A stretch of 64,000 nucleotides of DNA from Agreia sp. COWG (GTDB taxonomy: Bacteria; Actinomycetota; Actinomycetes; Actinomycetales; Microbacteriaceae). Below, in pieces: positions 23,509 through 31,308 of this stretch (position 1 is the first letter of the stretch; every line of letters begins with the position of its first letter). A program made the translations under genes and the position numbers. Under the pieces are notes generated by a model. It was given only the letters and a program-made list of their open reading frames with translations, was not told the origin of the DNA and did no database searches. Location of the stretch: the NCBI RefSeq assembly GCF_904528075.1, contig NZ_LR882035.1:2914001-2978000 (forward strand), written 5' to 3'.

Positions 23509-24369
23509 CTATTCAGGAAGAACCGCTTCGTCGCGTGCGAAACCTGGCCTGGGCGCCCGTTCGTACTGAATAACAGCGTGCAGTTGCCCGGGCCGCGCGA
23601 GCACCGTCGTGACGAGCGGGCCGGCGGCGGCCACGGCATCCGCCAGAATCTCGGGCGCCTGGGCCGGGTCGGCGATATGGCTCACCAGCAGGGCGCCAAC
23701 GCCGGATGCCGCGGCCAGCGCTCCCGCCCCGGCCCCGGTCAGGTGCCCGTGGCCCTCGAGCTCCTGGGGTGACGCGGTGAGGTAGGTGGCCTCGCACACG
23801 AAGAGATCCGCGTCGCGGGCGGCCGAGCGCACCCCGGCGCAGTCGGCCGTGTCGCTCGAGAATGCGATCACCCCTCGACCTGAACGATCCTCGAAGCGCA
23901 GGGCCGCGCTCGGCACGGCGTGCCTCGCGGCGAACGCGGTCAGCCAGAGGCCGGGCAGCACCTCGAGTGGATGCTGGTTCGCGAGATCGAGCCCGCGCAC
24001 GTCGAATGCCTGCGACAGTGGAGCCACGAGGGTCGGCACCGTGGGAATGCCGATCAGCTCGTCGAACGAGGTCACGAAATCGAGACTCTCGGCCGGAAAG
24101 TACAGCGGAATGCGCTGCGATCTCGGCCGTGGAAACTGCACCCGGAACGCGAGCGCCCCCAGGTCGAGCGCGTGATCGGCGTGACGGTGGGTCACCACGA
24201 TGGCATCGATCTCGTCGAGCAGCCCGCGCCTCGCGAGCTCCATCACGACGCCCGGACCGCAGTCCACGAGCACTGATCCCGATGTATGCCTGATCAGGTA
24301 TCCACTGGCCGGCGAGGTGAGCACGGGCGCGGTCGCCGCCACCCCGATGATGTCGAGTTCGAAGGTCAT
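23509..24369 (-). CDS. Metallo-beta-lactamase fold hydrolase (RNase Z/PhnP-like)
   Basis: A 286-residue MBL-fold hydrolase. The zinc motif is VTHRHADH with His61, His63, Asp65 and His66; later ligands are in FAARHAVPSAALRF and FSSDTADC, and HLTGAGAGALAA/LLVSHI follow. This arrangement is that of phosphodiesterase-type MBL proteins such as RNase Z or PhnP. Its ATG at 24369 overlaps the stop of an ABC ATPase gene, so it is the last gene of the transporter operon and likely cleaves the imported compound, possibly a phosphodiester. The last 20 residues are encoded by a 63-bp hairpin repeat that overlaps the 3' end. Confidence 0.87.
   Translation of the reverse strand: MTFELDIIGVAATAPVLTSPASGYLIRHTSGSVLVDCGPGVVMELARRGLLDEIDAIVVTHRHADHALDLGALAFRVQFPRPRSQRIPLYFPAESLDFVTSFDELIGIPTVPTLVAPLSQAFDVRGLDLANQHPLEVLPGLWLTAFAARHAVPSAALRFEDRSGRGVIAFSSDTADCAGVRSAARDADLFVCEATYLTASPQELEGHGHLTGAGAGALAAASGVGALLVSHIADPAQAPEILADAVAAAGPLVTTVLARPGQLHAVIQYERAPRPGFARDEAVLPE
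23510..23572. repeat. 63-bp hairpin element, copy 1
   Basis: TATTCAG (23510-23516) and CTGAATA (23566-23572) bound a 63-bp element containing CGTCGCGTGCGAAA. A related element with the same internal core is at 29732-29796. It lies between convergent gene ends (gluconokinase and the MBL hydrolase) and supplies the last codons of the MBL gene. Confidence 0.65.
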
Positions 24370-25649
24370 GAGGGGTTCGCTTTCTGAAGGTCGGTCGATG
24401 CGGGGAGCGCCGGTGCGGGCAGGGCGGATGCGGGCAGCGCCGATGCGGGCAGGGCGTGCACCGTCGTTCCGGGTGCGGTCAGCGCGAGGCAGAGCGGATG
24501 CCCCGGCAACCACGCGGCCTCAGACAGCACGGTGATCTCAGGCAGGCGAGGGTCGGGCCGGCCTGCCGTGAGCGGTCGCACCCGAATAGCCCACAGCGCT
24601 CCCTGCGGCTCGGCGTCGGTGACCACGCACGCACGGGTGCGCTCGTCGGGCACGGTCTCGGCTCCGGCGGGCTGCACCTCGCTGAGAACGGCTCCGCCGA
24701 GCGGACGAATCACCGCGAACGCCTCGCCCACCGCGGGCTCAGCGGCATCCGGCCCCGCGCCCGCGGCCAAGCCGGCACCGGCCACAGCACCAGCACCAGC
24801 ACCAGCACCAGCCAGCTCGCCGAGCGGCACCCGCCAGTCGTGAGCGAGCTCGACAAACCCGTCGGCGACCCTCGCCGCAACGGTTGCCGCGCCCGCCACG
24901 AACTCTGCGACGAAGGGCTCGGCGGGGCGCTGCCAGATCCCCTCCACGGTGTCGAGCTGCACCAATCGGCCGGCCCGCATCACGGCGACGCGGTCGGCCA
25001 GGGCCAGCGCTTCGGACTGGTCGTGCGTCACGATGATCGTCGTGCACCGGGCCGCATCGAGCAGGGCACGAAGATCGCGCCGCATGCCGTCGCGCAGTTG
25101 CGGGTCGAGTGCCGACAGCGGCTCGTCGAGCAGCAGGACGGTAGGCCGGATGGCGAGCGCGCGCGCCAGGGCCACGCGCTGCCGCTGGCCCCCCGAGAGC
25201 TGCGAGGGCATCCTGTCGGCGAACTCGGTGAGCCGGGTCAGCTCGAGGGCTTCCTTCACGCGGGCGGCGCGCTCGGTGCGCGGCACCCGCTGGGCGGCCA
25301 GTCCGTACGCGACATTGCCGCGAACATCCAGGTGCGGAAACAGGGCGTACGACTGGGGAACGTAACCGATGCCGCGCTTCTCGGCCCGAAGACGGGTGGC
25401 GTCGTCGCCCGCCAGGTGCACGACGCCGGCCGAGGGGGCGAGCAGACCAGCGATGACGCGCAGCAGCGTGGACTTGCCGCAGCCGCTCGGTCCGACCAGA
25501 GCCAGGACCTCTCCGTCGGTGACGGCGAGCGACACGTCGTGCAGCGAGACGCTCGAGCCGTAGCGATGCTCGACGCCACGCAGGTCGACGGCGGGGTGGT
25601 CGACGGCGGGGTGGTTTTTGCTGGTCAACGCAGTAGAGGGACTACTCAC
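24366..25649 (-). CDS. ABC transporter ATP-binding protein, Fe3+/polyamine/phosphonate type
   Basis: A 427-residue ATPase of the PotA/FbpC/AfuC class. Walker A GPSGCGKST is near residue 53, followed by a Q-loop, LSGGQRQRVALARAL, Walker B LLLDEPLSALD and VTHDQSEALALADR. A C-terminal TOBE-like region of about 180 residues follows, interrupted by a low-complexity GAGAGAGAVAGAG stretch and ending in Ala/Pro/Ser repeats. The GTG at 25649 overlaps the permease stop. With two permeases, a binding lipoprotein and an MBL hydrolase it forms one operon; the divergent LacI regulator argues for an organic substrate rather than iron. Confidence 0.9.
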   Translation of the reverse strand: MSSPSTALTSKNHPAVDHPAVDLRGVEHRYGSSVSLHDVSLAVTDGEVLALVGPSGCGKSTLLRVIAGLLAPSAGVVHLAGDDATRLRAEKRGIGYVPQSYALFPHLDVRGNVAYGLAAQRVPRTERAARVKEALELTRLTEFADRMPSQLSGGQRQRVALARALAIRPTVLLLDEPLSALDPQLRDGMRRDLRALLDAARCTTIIVTHDQSEALALADRVAVMRAGRLVQLDTVEGIWQRPAEPFVAEFVAGAATVAARVADGFVELAHDWRVPLGELAGAGAGAGAVAGAGLAAGAGPDAAEPAVGEAFAVIRPLGGAVLSEVQPAGAETVPDERTRACVVTDAEPQGALWAIRVRPLTAGRPDPRLPEITVLSEAAWLPGHPLCLALTAPGTTVHALPASALPASALPAPALPASTDLQKANPS

Positions 25650-26443
25650 GACAGATCCTTTCGGGTGAGAGACGACCTGGCCAGCACGGCGGCCGCGATG
25701 GCCGCCGGAATCAGGGCCACGCCGAAGAGCAGCGATCCGGCTGCGCCCAATTCGAGGCGCTGGGTCGTGAAGGCGGAGTACAGCGCGAACGGCGCCGTCT
25801 GGTTCGCCGGGGGAACGACGAAGAAGCTCAGGTTGAACTCGCCTATCGAGAGCGCGGCGGTCATCAAAAGGGCCGCGGCGAGCGGGCGCCGGATGCCGGG
25901 GAGCGTCACGGTGAACATGCGGCGCACGGGGCCGGCCCCCAGCGTGGCCGCCACCTTCTCGGCCTCGACGAGCGAGGCGTCCGCCAGCGCGGGAACGAGC
26001 CCCGCCACCAGGAACGGCACGGCAATCAGCAGCTGGCCGGCCACGAGCAGGGTGCCGCTCGAGCGAAGCTGGGGGTCGGATGCCGCGAGCGCCAGCCCCA
26101 GGGCCACGCCCGGCACCGCGAGGGGCAGCATCGTGATCTGGCGAATCACGGCGGTTCCCGGCAGCAGCCGCCGGGCGAGGGCGTGGCAGAGCGGCAGCAG
26201 AACGAGCACGGCCGCGACCAGCACGCATCCGGTCACGATGAGCGTGGTGCCCACCTTCGGCGCGAGCAGCTGCCAGGCGTAGCCGTACCAGTCCAGGGTC
26301 ATGCCGCCGACGAGCGGGCCGCGCGAGGCATCCGGCGAGAGGGAGGCCACGAGGGTCGCGAGAATCGGCACGATGACGAAGACCACGCAGACGGCAAGGG
26401 CGATCGGGCCGACGAGCTCGCGGTGCCCGGGGCGGCGGGTCAT
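25646..26443 (-). CDS. ABC transporter permease (PotC/AfuB-like)
   Basis: A 265-residue permease with six hydrophobic segments and the EAA loop VEAEKVAATLGAGPVRRMFTVTLPG typical of the Fe3+/polyamine/2-aminoethylphosphonate group. It pairs with the 318-residue permease just upstream, whose stop overlaps this start (ATGA at 26440-26443). The much longer open frame upstream is read-through antisense to nothing but lies within the other permease in a different frame. Confidence 0.9.
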   Translation of the reverse strand: MTRRPGHRELVGPIALAVCVVFVIVPILATLVASLSPDASRGPLVGGMTLDWYGYAWQLLAPKVGTTLIVTGCVLVAAVLVLLPLCHALARRLLPGTAVIRQITMLPLAVPGVALGLALAASDPQLRSSGTLLVAGQLLIAVPFLVAGLVPALADASLVEAEKVAATLGAGPVRRMFTVTLPGIRRPLAAALLMTAALSIGEFNLSFFVVPPANQTAPFALYSAFTTQRLELGAAGSLLFGVALIPAAIAAAVLARSSLTRKDLS

Positions 26444-27396
26444 CGGGTGGCTCCCGCGGTCGAGGCGGGTGTCGCAGGTGTCGCAGGTGTCGCGGGCACC
26501 AGCCCGGCGCCGATCTCGACCCGGGGGCCGCGCCGACTCACGGCGCGGGCAGCCGCGGTGCAGAGAACGAGGGAGGCGATCGCGAGCACCGCGAGGGTCA
26601 CCGAGATGGCCGCGGCCGAGCCCTGGTCTCCCCGGGTGTAGAGCGCATCGGCAACGTCGAGGGGAAGCACGCGGATTCCTTCCGAGAGCGTGGCCGCGGT
26701 GCCGTACGCGCCGAGGCAGGTGGCCATGCACACCCCGGCCGCGGAGAGCAGCGGACCGCGCAACAGGGGCAGCGTCACGGTGGCGGCGACGCGAGCGGGG
26801 CGGGCGCCGAGCGAGGCGGCGACCACGGTGAGGTCTGGGTCGAGGGTGGTGGCCGCGGCGCGCAGGGTGCCGATCACCCGCGGGATGCAGAAGTAGACGT
26901 ACGCGGCGGCGAGTCCGCCGGCCGTGTACGCCCAGCGCCCGCCCGGTTCGCCCGTGAGCGCCTCGATGAGCTGTGAGACGAGCCCGTTGCGGCCGAGCAG
27001 CACGATCACGAAGAAGCCGATGACGATACCGGGGAAGGCGAGGGGAAAGACCAGGATGGCGTCGACGAGCGCAGACACCCGGGGCCCCGAGCGCGCCAGC
27101 GTGAGCGCGGCCGGGGTGCACACGAGCAGGGTGATCGCGGTGACCGCGACCGAGAGCAGCACGGTGGTGACGAGCGACGAGCGCAGGCCGTCGTTCTCGA
27201 TGATCGCGCGGTAGTTGTCGAGGGTGAGGCTGCCGTCGCTCGTGCGGTGGAACGAGTCGCCGACGAGCCGGCCCAGCGGTCTGATGAGAAACCAGGCGAG
27301 GAGGGCCACACCGGGCAGGGCGGCCAGAACGGCGCCCCACCCGATGCGGCTGCCCCACCCGCTGTGAGAGGTGAGTTGCACGGTACTCGACTGCAC
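26440..27396 (-). CDS. ABC transporter permease (PotB/AfuB-like)
   Basis: A 318-residue permease. After a short N-terminus come six or more hydrophobic segments, with the EAA-type segment AAATTLDPDLTVVAASLGARPARVAATVTLP contacting the ATPase. The C-terminal tail is a short TPATPATPAS repeat. The GTG at 27396 was chosen because it follows the binding-protein stop by 5 bases; earlier in-frame starts lie inside that gene. Together with the following permease it forms the transporter channel. Confidence 0.88.
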   Translation of the reverse strand: MQSSTVQLTSHSGWGSRIGWGAVLAALPGVALLAWFLIRPLGRLVGDSFHRTSDGSLTLDNYRAIIENDGLRSSLVTTVLLSVAVTAITLLVCTPAALTLARSGPRVSALVDAILVFPLAFPGIVIGFFVIVLLGRNGLVSQLIEALTGEPGGRWAYTAGGLAAAYVYFCIPRVIGTLRAAATTLDPDLTVVAASLGARPARVAATVTLPLLRGPLLSAAGVCMATCLGAYGTAATLSEGIRVLPLDVADALYTRGDQGSAAAISVTLAVLAIASLVLCTAAARAVSRRGPRVEIGAGLVPATPATPATPASTAGATR

Positions 27397-27401
27397 CGCG
27401 C

Positions 27402-28463
27402 TCAGCGCACCTGCGCCTGGTAGGCCGTGGTGAAATCGGCCTGGGCGGCGGCGAGCGCGGCGTAGTCCACGGTCACGGCGCGGGAGAACTCCTCGTCGGA
27501 TTCCACCTTGTCGGCGAGATCGGCGGGAACCTTGCCGCTGATCGGCCGCACGTAGCCGGCCGCGAGCGTGGCCTGTCCGTCGTCGCTCAACAGGTAGTCG
27601 AGCCACTTCTTGGCGAGCTCGGGGTGCGGCGCGTTCTTCACGAGGCCGGCGACGTAAGGAATCTGGAGCGAGCCCTCGGTCGGGATCGTCACCTCGAGGG
27701 GAGCGTTCTCGTTGTACTTCGCCGCGTAGCCGTTGAAGTCGGCGTCGATCAGAATCGGGATCTCACCCTGCACGACCTTGGCCGTGGCGGTCTGCGCGGG
27801 GGTGACGGCACCGTTCGCCTTGAGCTTGGTCAGGTAGTCGAGGCCGGGAGCCCAGTTCGTGATCGATCCGCCGAGGGCGAGGTTCGCCGCTGCCGCCACG
27901 GAATAGCCGACCGCCGCCTGCGAGGGGTCGAGGTAGCCGACCATGCCCGCGTACTCGGGCTTCAAGAGATCGGCCCAGCTCTTCGGGCAGTCGAGCTTTC
28001 CGATCGCCTCGGTGTTGCAGATGAACGCGATCGCGCCCGTGTGCACAGCGAACCACTTTCCGTCGGGGTCTTTCAGCCCGTCGGGAATCGCGTCGAAGCC
28101 CTCGGGCTCGTACGAGTCGAGCACCCCGGCGGCCACGGCCTTCGGCCCGAACGCCACTCCCAGGTACACGGCGTCGGCCTGGGGGGCCGCGGCCTCGGCG
28201 GTCAGCGCGGCGAGTGCCTGGCCCGAGTTCTTGCTGTCGCTCGGAGCGGCGACAGAGTTCTCGCGGCCGAACTGATCGAGCAGAGCCTGGAAGTTGGCGA
28301 ACGACGACGGCGAGTTGTAGGTGATCAACGTTCCCTTGGAGGTGTCGACCGGGCCCGCCGACGCGGCGGGTGAGTCGACGGCAGCGGATGCGCATCCGGC
28401 CAGGGCAAGCACGGAGACGCCGGCGACCAGTGCCGAAACGACGCGGGATCGGGTGGAGAACAT
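27402..28463 (-). CDS. ABC transporter substrate-binding lipoprotein, Fe3+/thiamine/phosphonate type
   Basis: A 353-residue periplasmic-binding-protein type II lipoprotein with lipobox LAGC at 21-24. The segments LITYNSPSSFANFQALLDQFG, AVHTGAIAFICNTEAIG, CPKSWADLLKPEYAGMVGYLDPS and PHPELAKKWLDYLLSDDGQ are typical of the Fe3+/thiamine/2-aminoethylphosphonate binding class. No Tyr-Tyr iron pair is obvious. It is the first gene of the operon, and its promoter region carries a perfect LacI-type palindrome. Substrate unknown; a phosphonate or phosphodiester fits the downstream MBL hydrolase. Confidence 0.9.
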   Translation of the reverse strand: MFSTRSRVVSALVAGVSVLALAGCASAAVDSPAASAGPVDTSKGTLITYNSPSSFANFQALLDQFGRENSVAAPSDSKNSGQALAALTAEAAAPQADAVYLGVAFGPKAVAAGVLDSYEPEGFDAIPDGLKDPDGKWFAVHTGAIAFICNTEAIGKLDCPKSWADLLKPEYAGMVGYLDPSQAAVGYSVAAAANLALGGSITNWAPGLDYLTKLKANGAVTPAQTATAKVVQGEIPILIDADFNGYAAKYNENAPLEVTIPTEGSLQIPYVAGLVKNAPHPELAKKWLDYLLSDDGQATLAAGYVRPISGKVPADLADKVESDEEFSRAVTVDYAALAAAQADFTTAYQAQVR

Positions 28464-28490
28464 GGGAGACCTTTCGTGGGAATCGGGTAG

Positions 28491-28504
28491 CTATAACGTT
28501 ATAG
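28491..28504. promoter_or_regulatory. Perfect 14-bp LacI-type operator
   Basis: CTATAACGTTATAG at 28491-28504 is a perfect palindrome with a central CG, the hallmark of LacI-family sites. It lies 28 bases before the binding-protein start and 120 before the divergent LacI gene, and it contains -10-like hexamers (TATAAC, TATAGC/TATAGT) on both strands, so repressor binding would block both promoters. Confidence 0.75.
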
Positions 28505-28623
28505 TTGGCGTGAGCGAACCCGTGGGCCCTCCGGTAAATAGGCGGTGAACACTGTTCGTCGGGTCGGTGCCCATCGTGTGGGTCGACCCCGATCGCCGCC
28601 GCCCTGCCCCTAGGAATGATGCA

Positions 28624-29652
28624 ATGACCGACACCCCGCAGCAGCGCCGCCGCGTCTCGCTCGCCGACGTGGCTCGCGAGTCGGGGGTCTCCGTGGCCGC
28701 GGCGAGTTTCGCGCTCAATGGGCGCTCCGGCGTGAGCGAGCCTGTTCGCCAGCGGGTCAAAGACGCCGCCGCGCGCCTGAACTACACGCCCTGGACCTCG
28801 GCTGTCGCGCTTCGAACCGGGCGATCCGGCGCCGTGGCCCTGCTCATCCGCAACCTGCGCAACCCGTTCTTTCTCGACGTGATCAACGGCTTCGACGCCA
28901 CCTGCGCCGAAGCCGGCATCGGGGTGATCATCGGCTCGGCCGACTACTCGTCGAAGCGCGAGGCCGAGCTCGTCTCCACGTTCATCGCCCGCGAGGCCGA
29001 CGGGCTCGCGCTCGCCCCCATCGGCGGAGGTTCCGCGGCACACACCTGGAGCAAGGCGACGGGCAAACCGCTCGTGCTGATCAACTCGGCCGGGCACGCG
29101 CCCGAGCTCGAGGTGAGCCGGGTGCACGTCGACAGCATCGCTGCGGTGCGCCAGGCCGTCGACCACCTGCTCGGCCTCGGCCACCGACGCATCGCCCTCA
29201 TCGCGGCCCCGCACGACCGCAGCGCCGACGATGAGCGGGTCGACACCTTTCGCGAGCTCGCAGCGCTGCACGGGTTTCCGGGCCGGGTGATCGAGAGCGA
29301 GATGCGGCACGATCGGGCCGTGGATGTCGCCCTGTCGGTTCTCGCGGAACCCGCGGCCACGCGGCCCACGGCCTTCGTGACCAACAGCGACTACATCGCC
29401 TCGGCGCTGTATTTCGCGGCCGCCGAGCTCGGCCTCGTGATCGGCGTCGACCTCAGCGTCGTCGGCCACGACGACCTCTCGACCAGCCGCTTTCTCGCCC
29501 CGTCGCTCACCACCATCGCCGTAGACCGCTTCGAGATCGGCGTGGGCGCCGCACGGGCGTTGATGAACCAGCTCGACGGTGCCCCGGTGCAGTCGCTCGT
29601 CTCCCCCACCACGCTCGTCGCCCGCGGCTCCACGGGCCCCGCGCCGGCCTGA
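28624..29652 (+). CDS. LacI-family regulator of the adjacent ABC/MBL operon
   Basis: A 342-residue regulator with HTH VSLADVARESGVSVAAASFALNG (residues about 11-33), hinge region and effector domain (VALLIRNLRNPFFLDVINGFDATCAEAGI; a late VVGHDDLSTSRFLAPSLTTIAVD segment). The atypical VAAASFALNG replaces the common VSRVLN of the recognition helix, which fits the unusual AT-rich operator CTATAACGTTATAG nearby. It is divergent from the transporter operon. Start ATG at 28624. The effector is presumably the transported compound. Confidence 0.9.
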   Translation: MTDTPQQRRRVSLADVARESGVSVAAASFALNGRSGVSEPVRQRVKDAAARLNYTPWTSAVALRTGRSGAVALLIRNLRNPFFLDVINGFDATCAEAGIGVIIGSADYSSKREAELVSTFIAREADGLALAPIGGGSAAHTWSKATGKPLVLINSAGHAPELEVSRVHVDSIAAVRQAVDHLLGLGHRRIALIAAPHDRSADDERVDTFRELAALHGFPGRVIESEMRHDRAVDVALSVLAEPAATRPTAFVTNSDYIASALYFAAAELGLVIGVDLSVVGHDDLSTSRFLAPSLTTIAVDRFEIGVGAARALMNQLDGAPVQSLVSPTTLVARGSTGPAPA

Positions 29653-29731
29653 CTGCCCGAGCCGCACGGCGGTGCTGCCTGCCGCCGCCGCATCCGCCGG
29701 GTCAGCCCTCGTCTAGCTGCCGAGCCCGGCC

Positions 29732-29796
29732 CTTTTCAGGAAAACTGGCTGCGTCGCGTGCGAAAACAGCTCGTACCGTCCATTTTTCCTGAAAAG
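29732..29796. repeat. 65-bp hairpin element, copy 2 (possible bidirectional terminator)
   Basis: CTTTTCAGGAAAA (29732-29744) and TTTTCCTGAAAAG (29784-29796) are a perfect 13-bp inverted repeat around a core with GCGTCGCGTGCGAAAA, shared with copy 1 at 23510-23572. It lies between two convergent genes (LacI at 29652, Excalibur lipoprotein at 29848) in a 195-base gap with no gene. The T-rich right arm allows terminator activity in either direction. Confidence 0.7.
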
Positions 29797-29847
29797 CGGC
29801 GCATGGTGGCGCTGGCGAGCGCCGCCGACGCACGCCGGGGCCGCCCG

Positions 29848-30531
29848 CTAGGTGCACGCCACCCCGTCGTTGTTGCGGTCGAGGTCGTAGATGTCCACGC
29901 CCACGACGTAGACCGGGCCCGACACGTATGCGGGGCCGTTGCCCGAGCCACCGGCGCAGTCCACATCAGAGGCGATCGGCACGCACGGCCCCGAATAGTT
30001 GGGGTCACAACCGGATGCCGCCGGCTCCGGCGCAGCCACCGGTTCCGGCGCGGGCGGCGGCGGCACGCGCGTGCCCACCGACGTGACCTGGTCGACCGGG
30101 GCCACCGTCACCGCGGTCGACACCACGGTGCGCGTCGTCTCGACACCGTCGACGGTCGTGACCGCCCAGGTCGTGACCTTCGTTCCGTCGACCCCGTTGG
30201 TCGACACCACGCTCTGGCCTGCGTCGACGTCGCCGTCGTTCACCGATACGGCGCCGAACGGCACCGCCTCGGGCAAATCCACGTTGGTCACCGTGACAAC
30301 CGGCGTCGGCGTTGGTGACGGCGTGGGCGTTGCCGACGACTTCTCGGCCACGAGCCCCGCTCGGCGATCCCCCTCGGAGTTCGGCGCGGCCGACGCGCAG
30401 CCCGCCGAGACGAGAAGCGTCACTCCGAGAATTGCCCCGAAGAGCGCCCTCCCTGCGATCCGTCGCCCGCCCCGCGTGACGCCGCCCCGCGTGACACCAC
30501 CCCGCGCGCGACCACCATTGATCAGATTCAC
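29848..30531 (-). CDS. Secreted G5/Excalibur-domain lipoprotein
   Basis: A 227-residue exported protein. After about 24 basic residues with two GGVTRGG repeats comes a signal peptide (ALFGAILGVTLLVSAGC, lipobox SAGC). A proline/threonine linker leads to a G5-like domain (VVTVTNVDLPEAVPFGAVSV to about VTSVGTR), a second linker, and a C-terminal Cys-bearing Excalibur-type calcium module ending DIYDLDRNNDGVACT. Such proteins are cell-surface and often peptidoglycan-associated. The GTG at 30531 was preferred because AGGGGG lies five bases upstream; an ATG at 30546 is possible. It converges on the LacI gene. Confidence 0.78.
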   Translation of the reverse strand: MNLINGGRARGGVTRGGVTRGGRRIAGRALFGAILGVTLLVSAGCASAAPNSEGDRRAGLVAEKSSATPTPSPTPTPVVTVTNVDLPEAVPFGAVSVNDGDVDAGQSVVSTNGVDGTKVTTWAVTTVDGVETTRTVVSTAVTVAPVDQVTSVGTRVPPPPAPEPVAAPEPAASGCDPNYSGPCVPIASDVDCAGGSGNGPAYVSGPVYVVGVDIYDLDRNNDGVACT

Positions 30532-30616
30532 GAATGCCCCCTGCATCGTCGACGGCGCCGGCCTCAACGGCGGCGCCCTCACTGACCATAGCGAGAACAC
30601 GACAGTGCGTAGCAGT

Positions 30617-30629
30617 CCCCCGAAAGGGG
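30617..30629. promoter_or_regulatory. CCCC/GGGG palindrome upstream of the Excalibur lipoprotein
   Basis: CCCCCGAAAGGGG at 30617-30629 lies about 90 bases upstream of the minus-strand Excalibur lipoprotein start, close to the 8-mer TTGCTCAG (CTGAGCAA on the minus strand). A similar CCCCCGAAGGGG with CTGAGCAA occurs upstream of the DUF1524 protein at 35648-35659. A shared regulatory element is possible. Confidence 0.35.
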
Positions 30630-30695
30630 AGATTTGCTCAGTTCGGGCCTTCGGGCCGATCGAGTGCGGAGATCACCGGCCCCTGTGCTCCCAAC

Positions 30696-31232
30696 TCAGA
30701 CGCGCGAGCGCGCAGCACCATCGACCGCAGCACCATCGACGGCCGCACCATCGACGGCCGCAGCACCATCGCCCGCAGCGGGGGCGACGATCTTGTCGCC
30801 GATGCGCACAGACGGATCGCAGAAGCGAATGACCAACATCACGATGCCCGCCACGGGAACGAAGACCCACAGCAGTTGCAGCCACGTGCTGCCACCATCC
30901 CGAAGCCGACGGATGAACAGGGCCAGCGTCGGCAGCAGGGTGAAGAGCGCCCAGACCGATGCGAGGGGACTCTGAACGGCGAAGGGCTGGGCAGCGAAGG
31001 GCTGACCGGCGAACACTCCGTAAACCGGGCCGACGAGCAGCTCGAACCCGTCGAGCCCGCCGGCGATGAATCCATCCGCGACGCGCAGGGCCGCGCTCAC
31101 CACGACACTGAACAGCATGAACCACCAGAACTCAGACAATCCGGCCCGCCCCGAGAACGAGGCGTACTTCATGAAGACGGCGACGATCGCTCGGCCGGGG
31201 TTCATCGTGGGCTGCATGGTGGCGTAGCGCAT
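30696..31232 (-). CDS. DUF805 membrane protein with repetitive C-terminus
   Basis: A 178-residue inner-membrane protein of the DUF805 family: the start AVFMKYASFSGRAGLSEFWWFMLF is the family hallmark, then three further hydrophobic segments and the FIRRLRDGGSTWLQLLW motif. The function of the family is unknown. The C-terminus after VRIGDKIV is a repetitive GAAVDGAAVDGAA tail encoded by tandem 15-18-bp repeats at about 30715-30780. Three in-frame ATGs (31232, 31217, 31205) precede the domain and none has a clear ribosome site, so the start is uncertain. The stop precedes the promoter of the Excalibur gene. Confidence 0.78.
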   Translation of the reverse strand: MRYATMQPTMNPGRAIVAVFMKYASFSGRAGLSEFWWFMLFSVVVSAALRVADGFIAGGLDGFELLVGPVYGVFAGQPFAAQPFAVQSPLASVWALFTLLPTLALFIRRLRDGGSTWLQLLWVFVPVAGIVMLVIRFCDPSVRIGDKIVAPAAGDGAAAVDGAAVDGAAVDGAARSRV

Positions 31233-31308
31233 CAGGGCACGATACCGCGCTGGCCGCATCCGGGCCCGGCCCGCGCATCGCGAATGCCCTCGAGCACACC
31301 CTCCGCGA

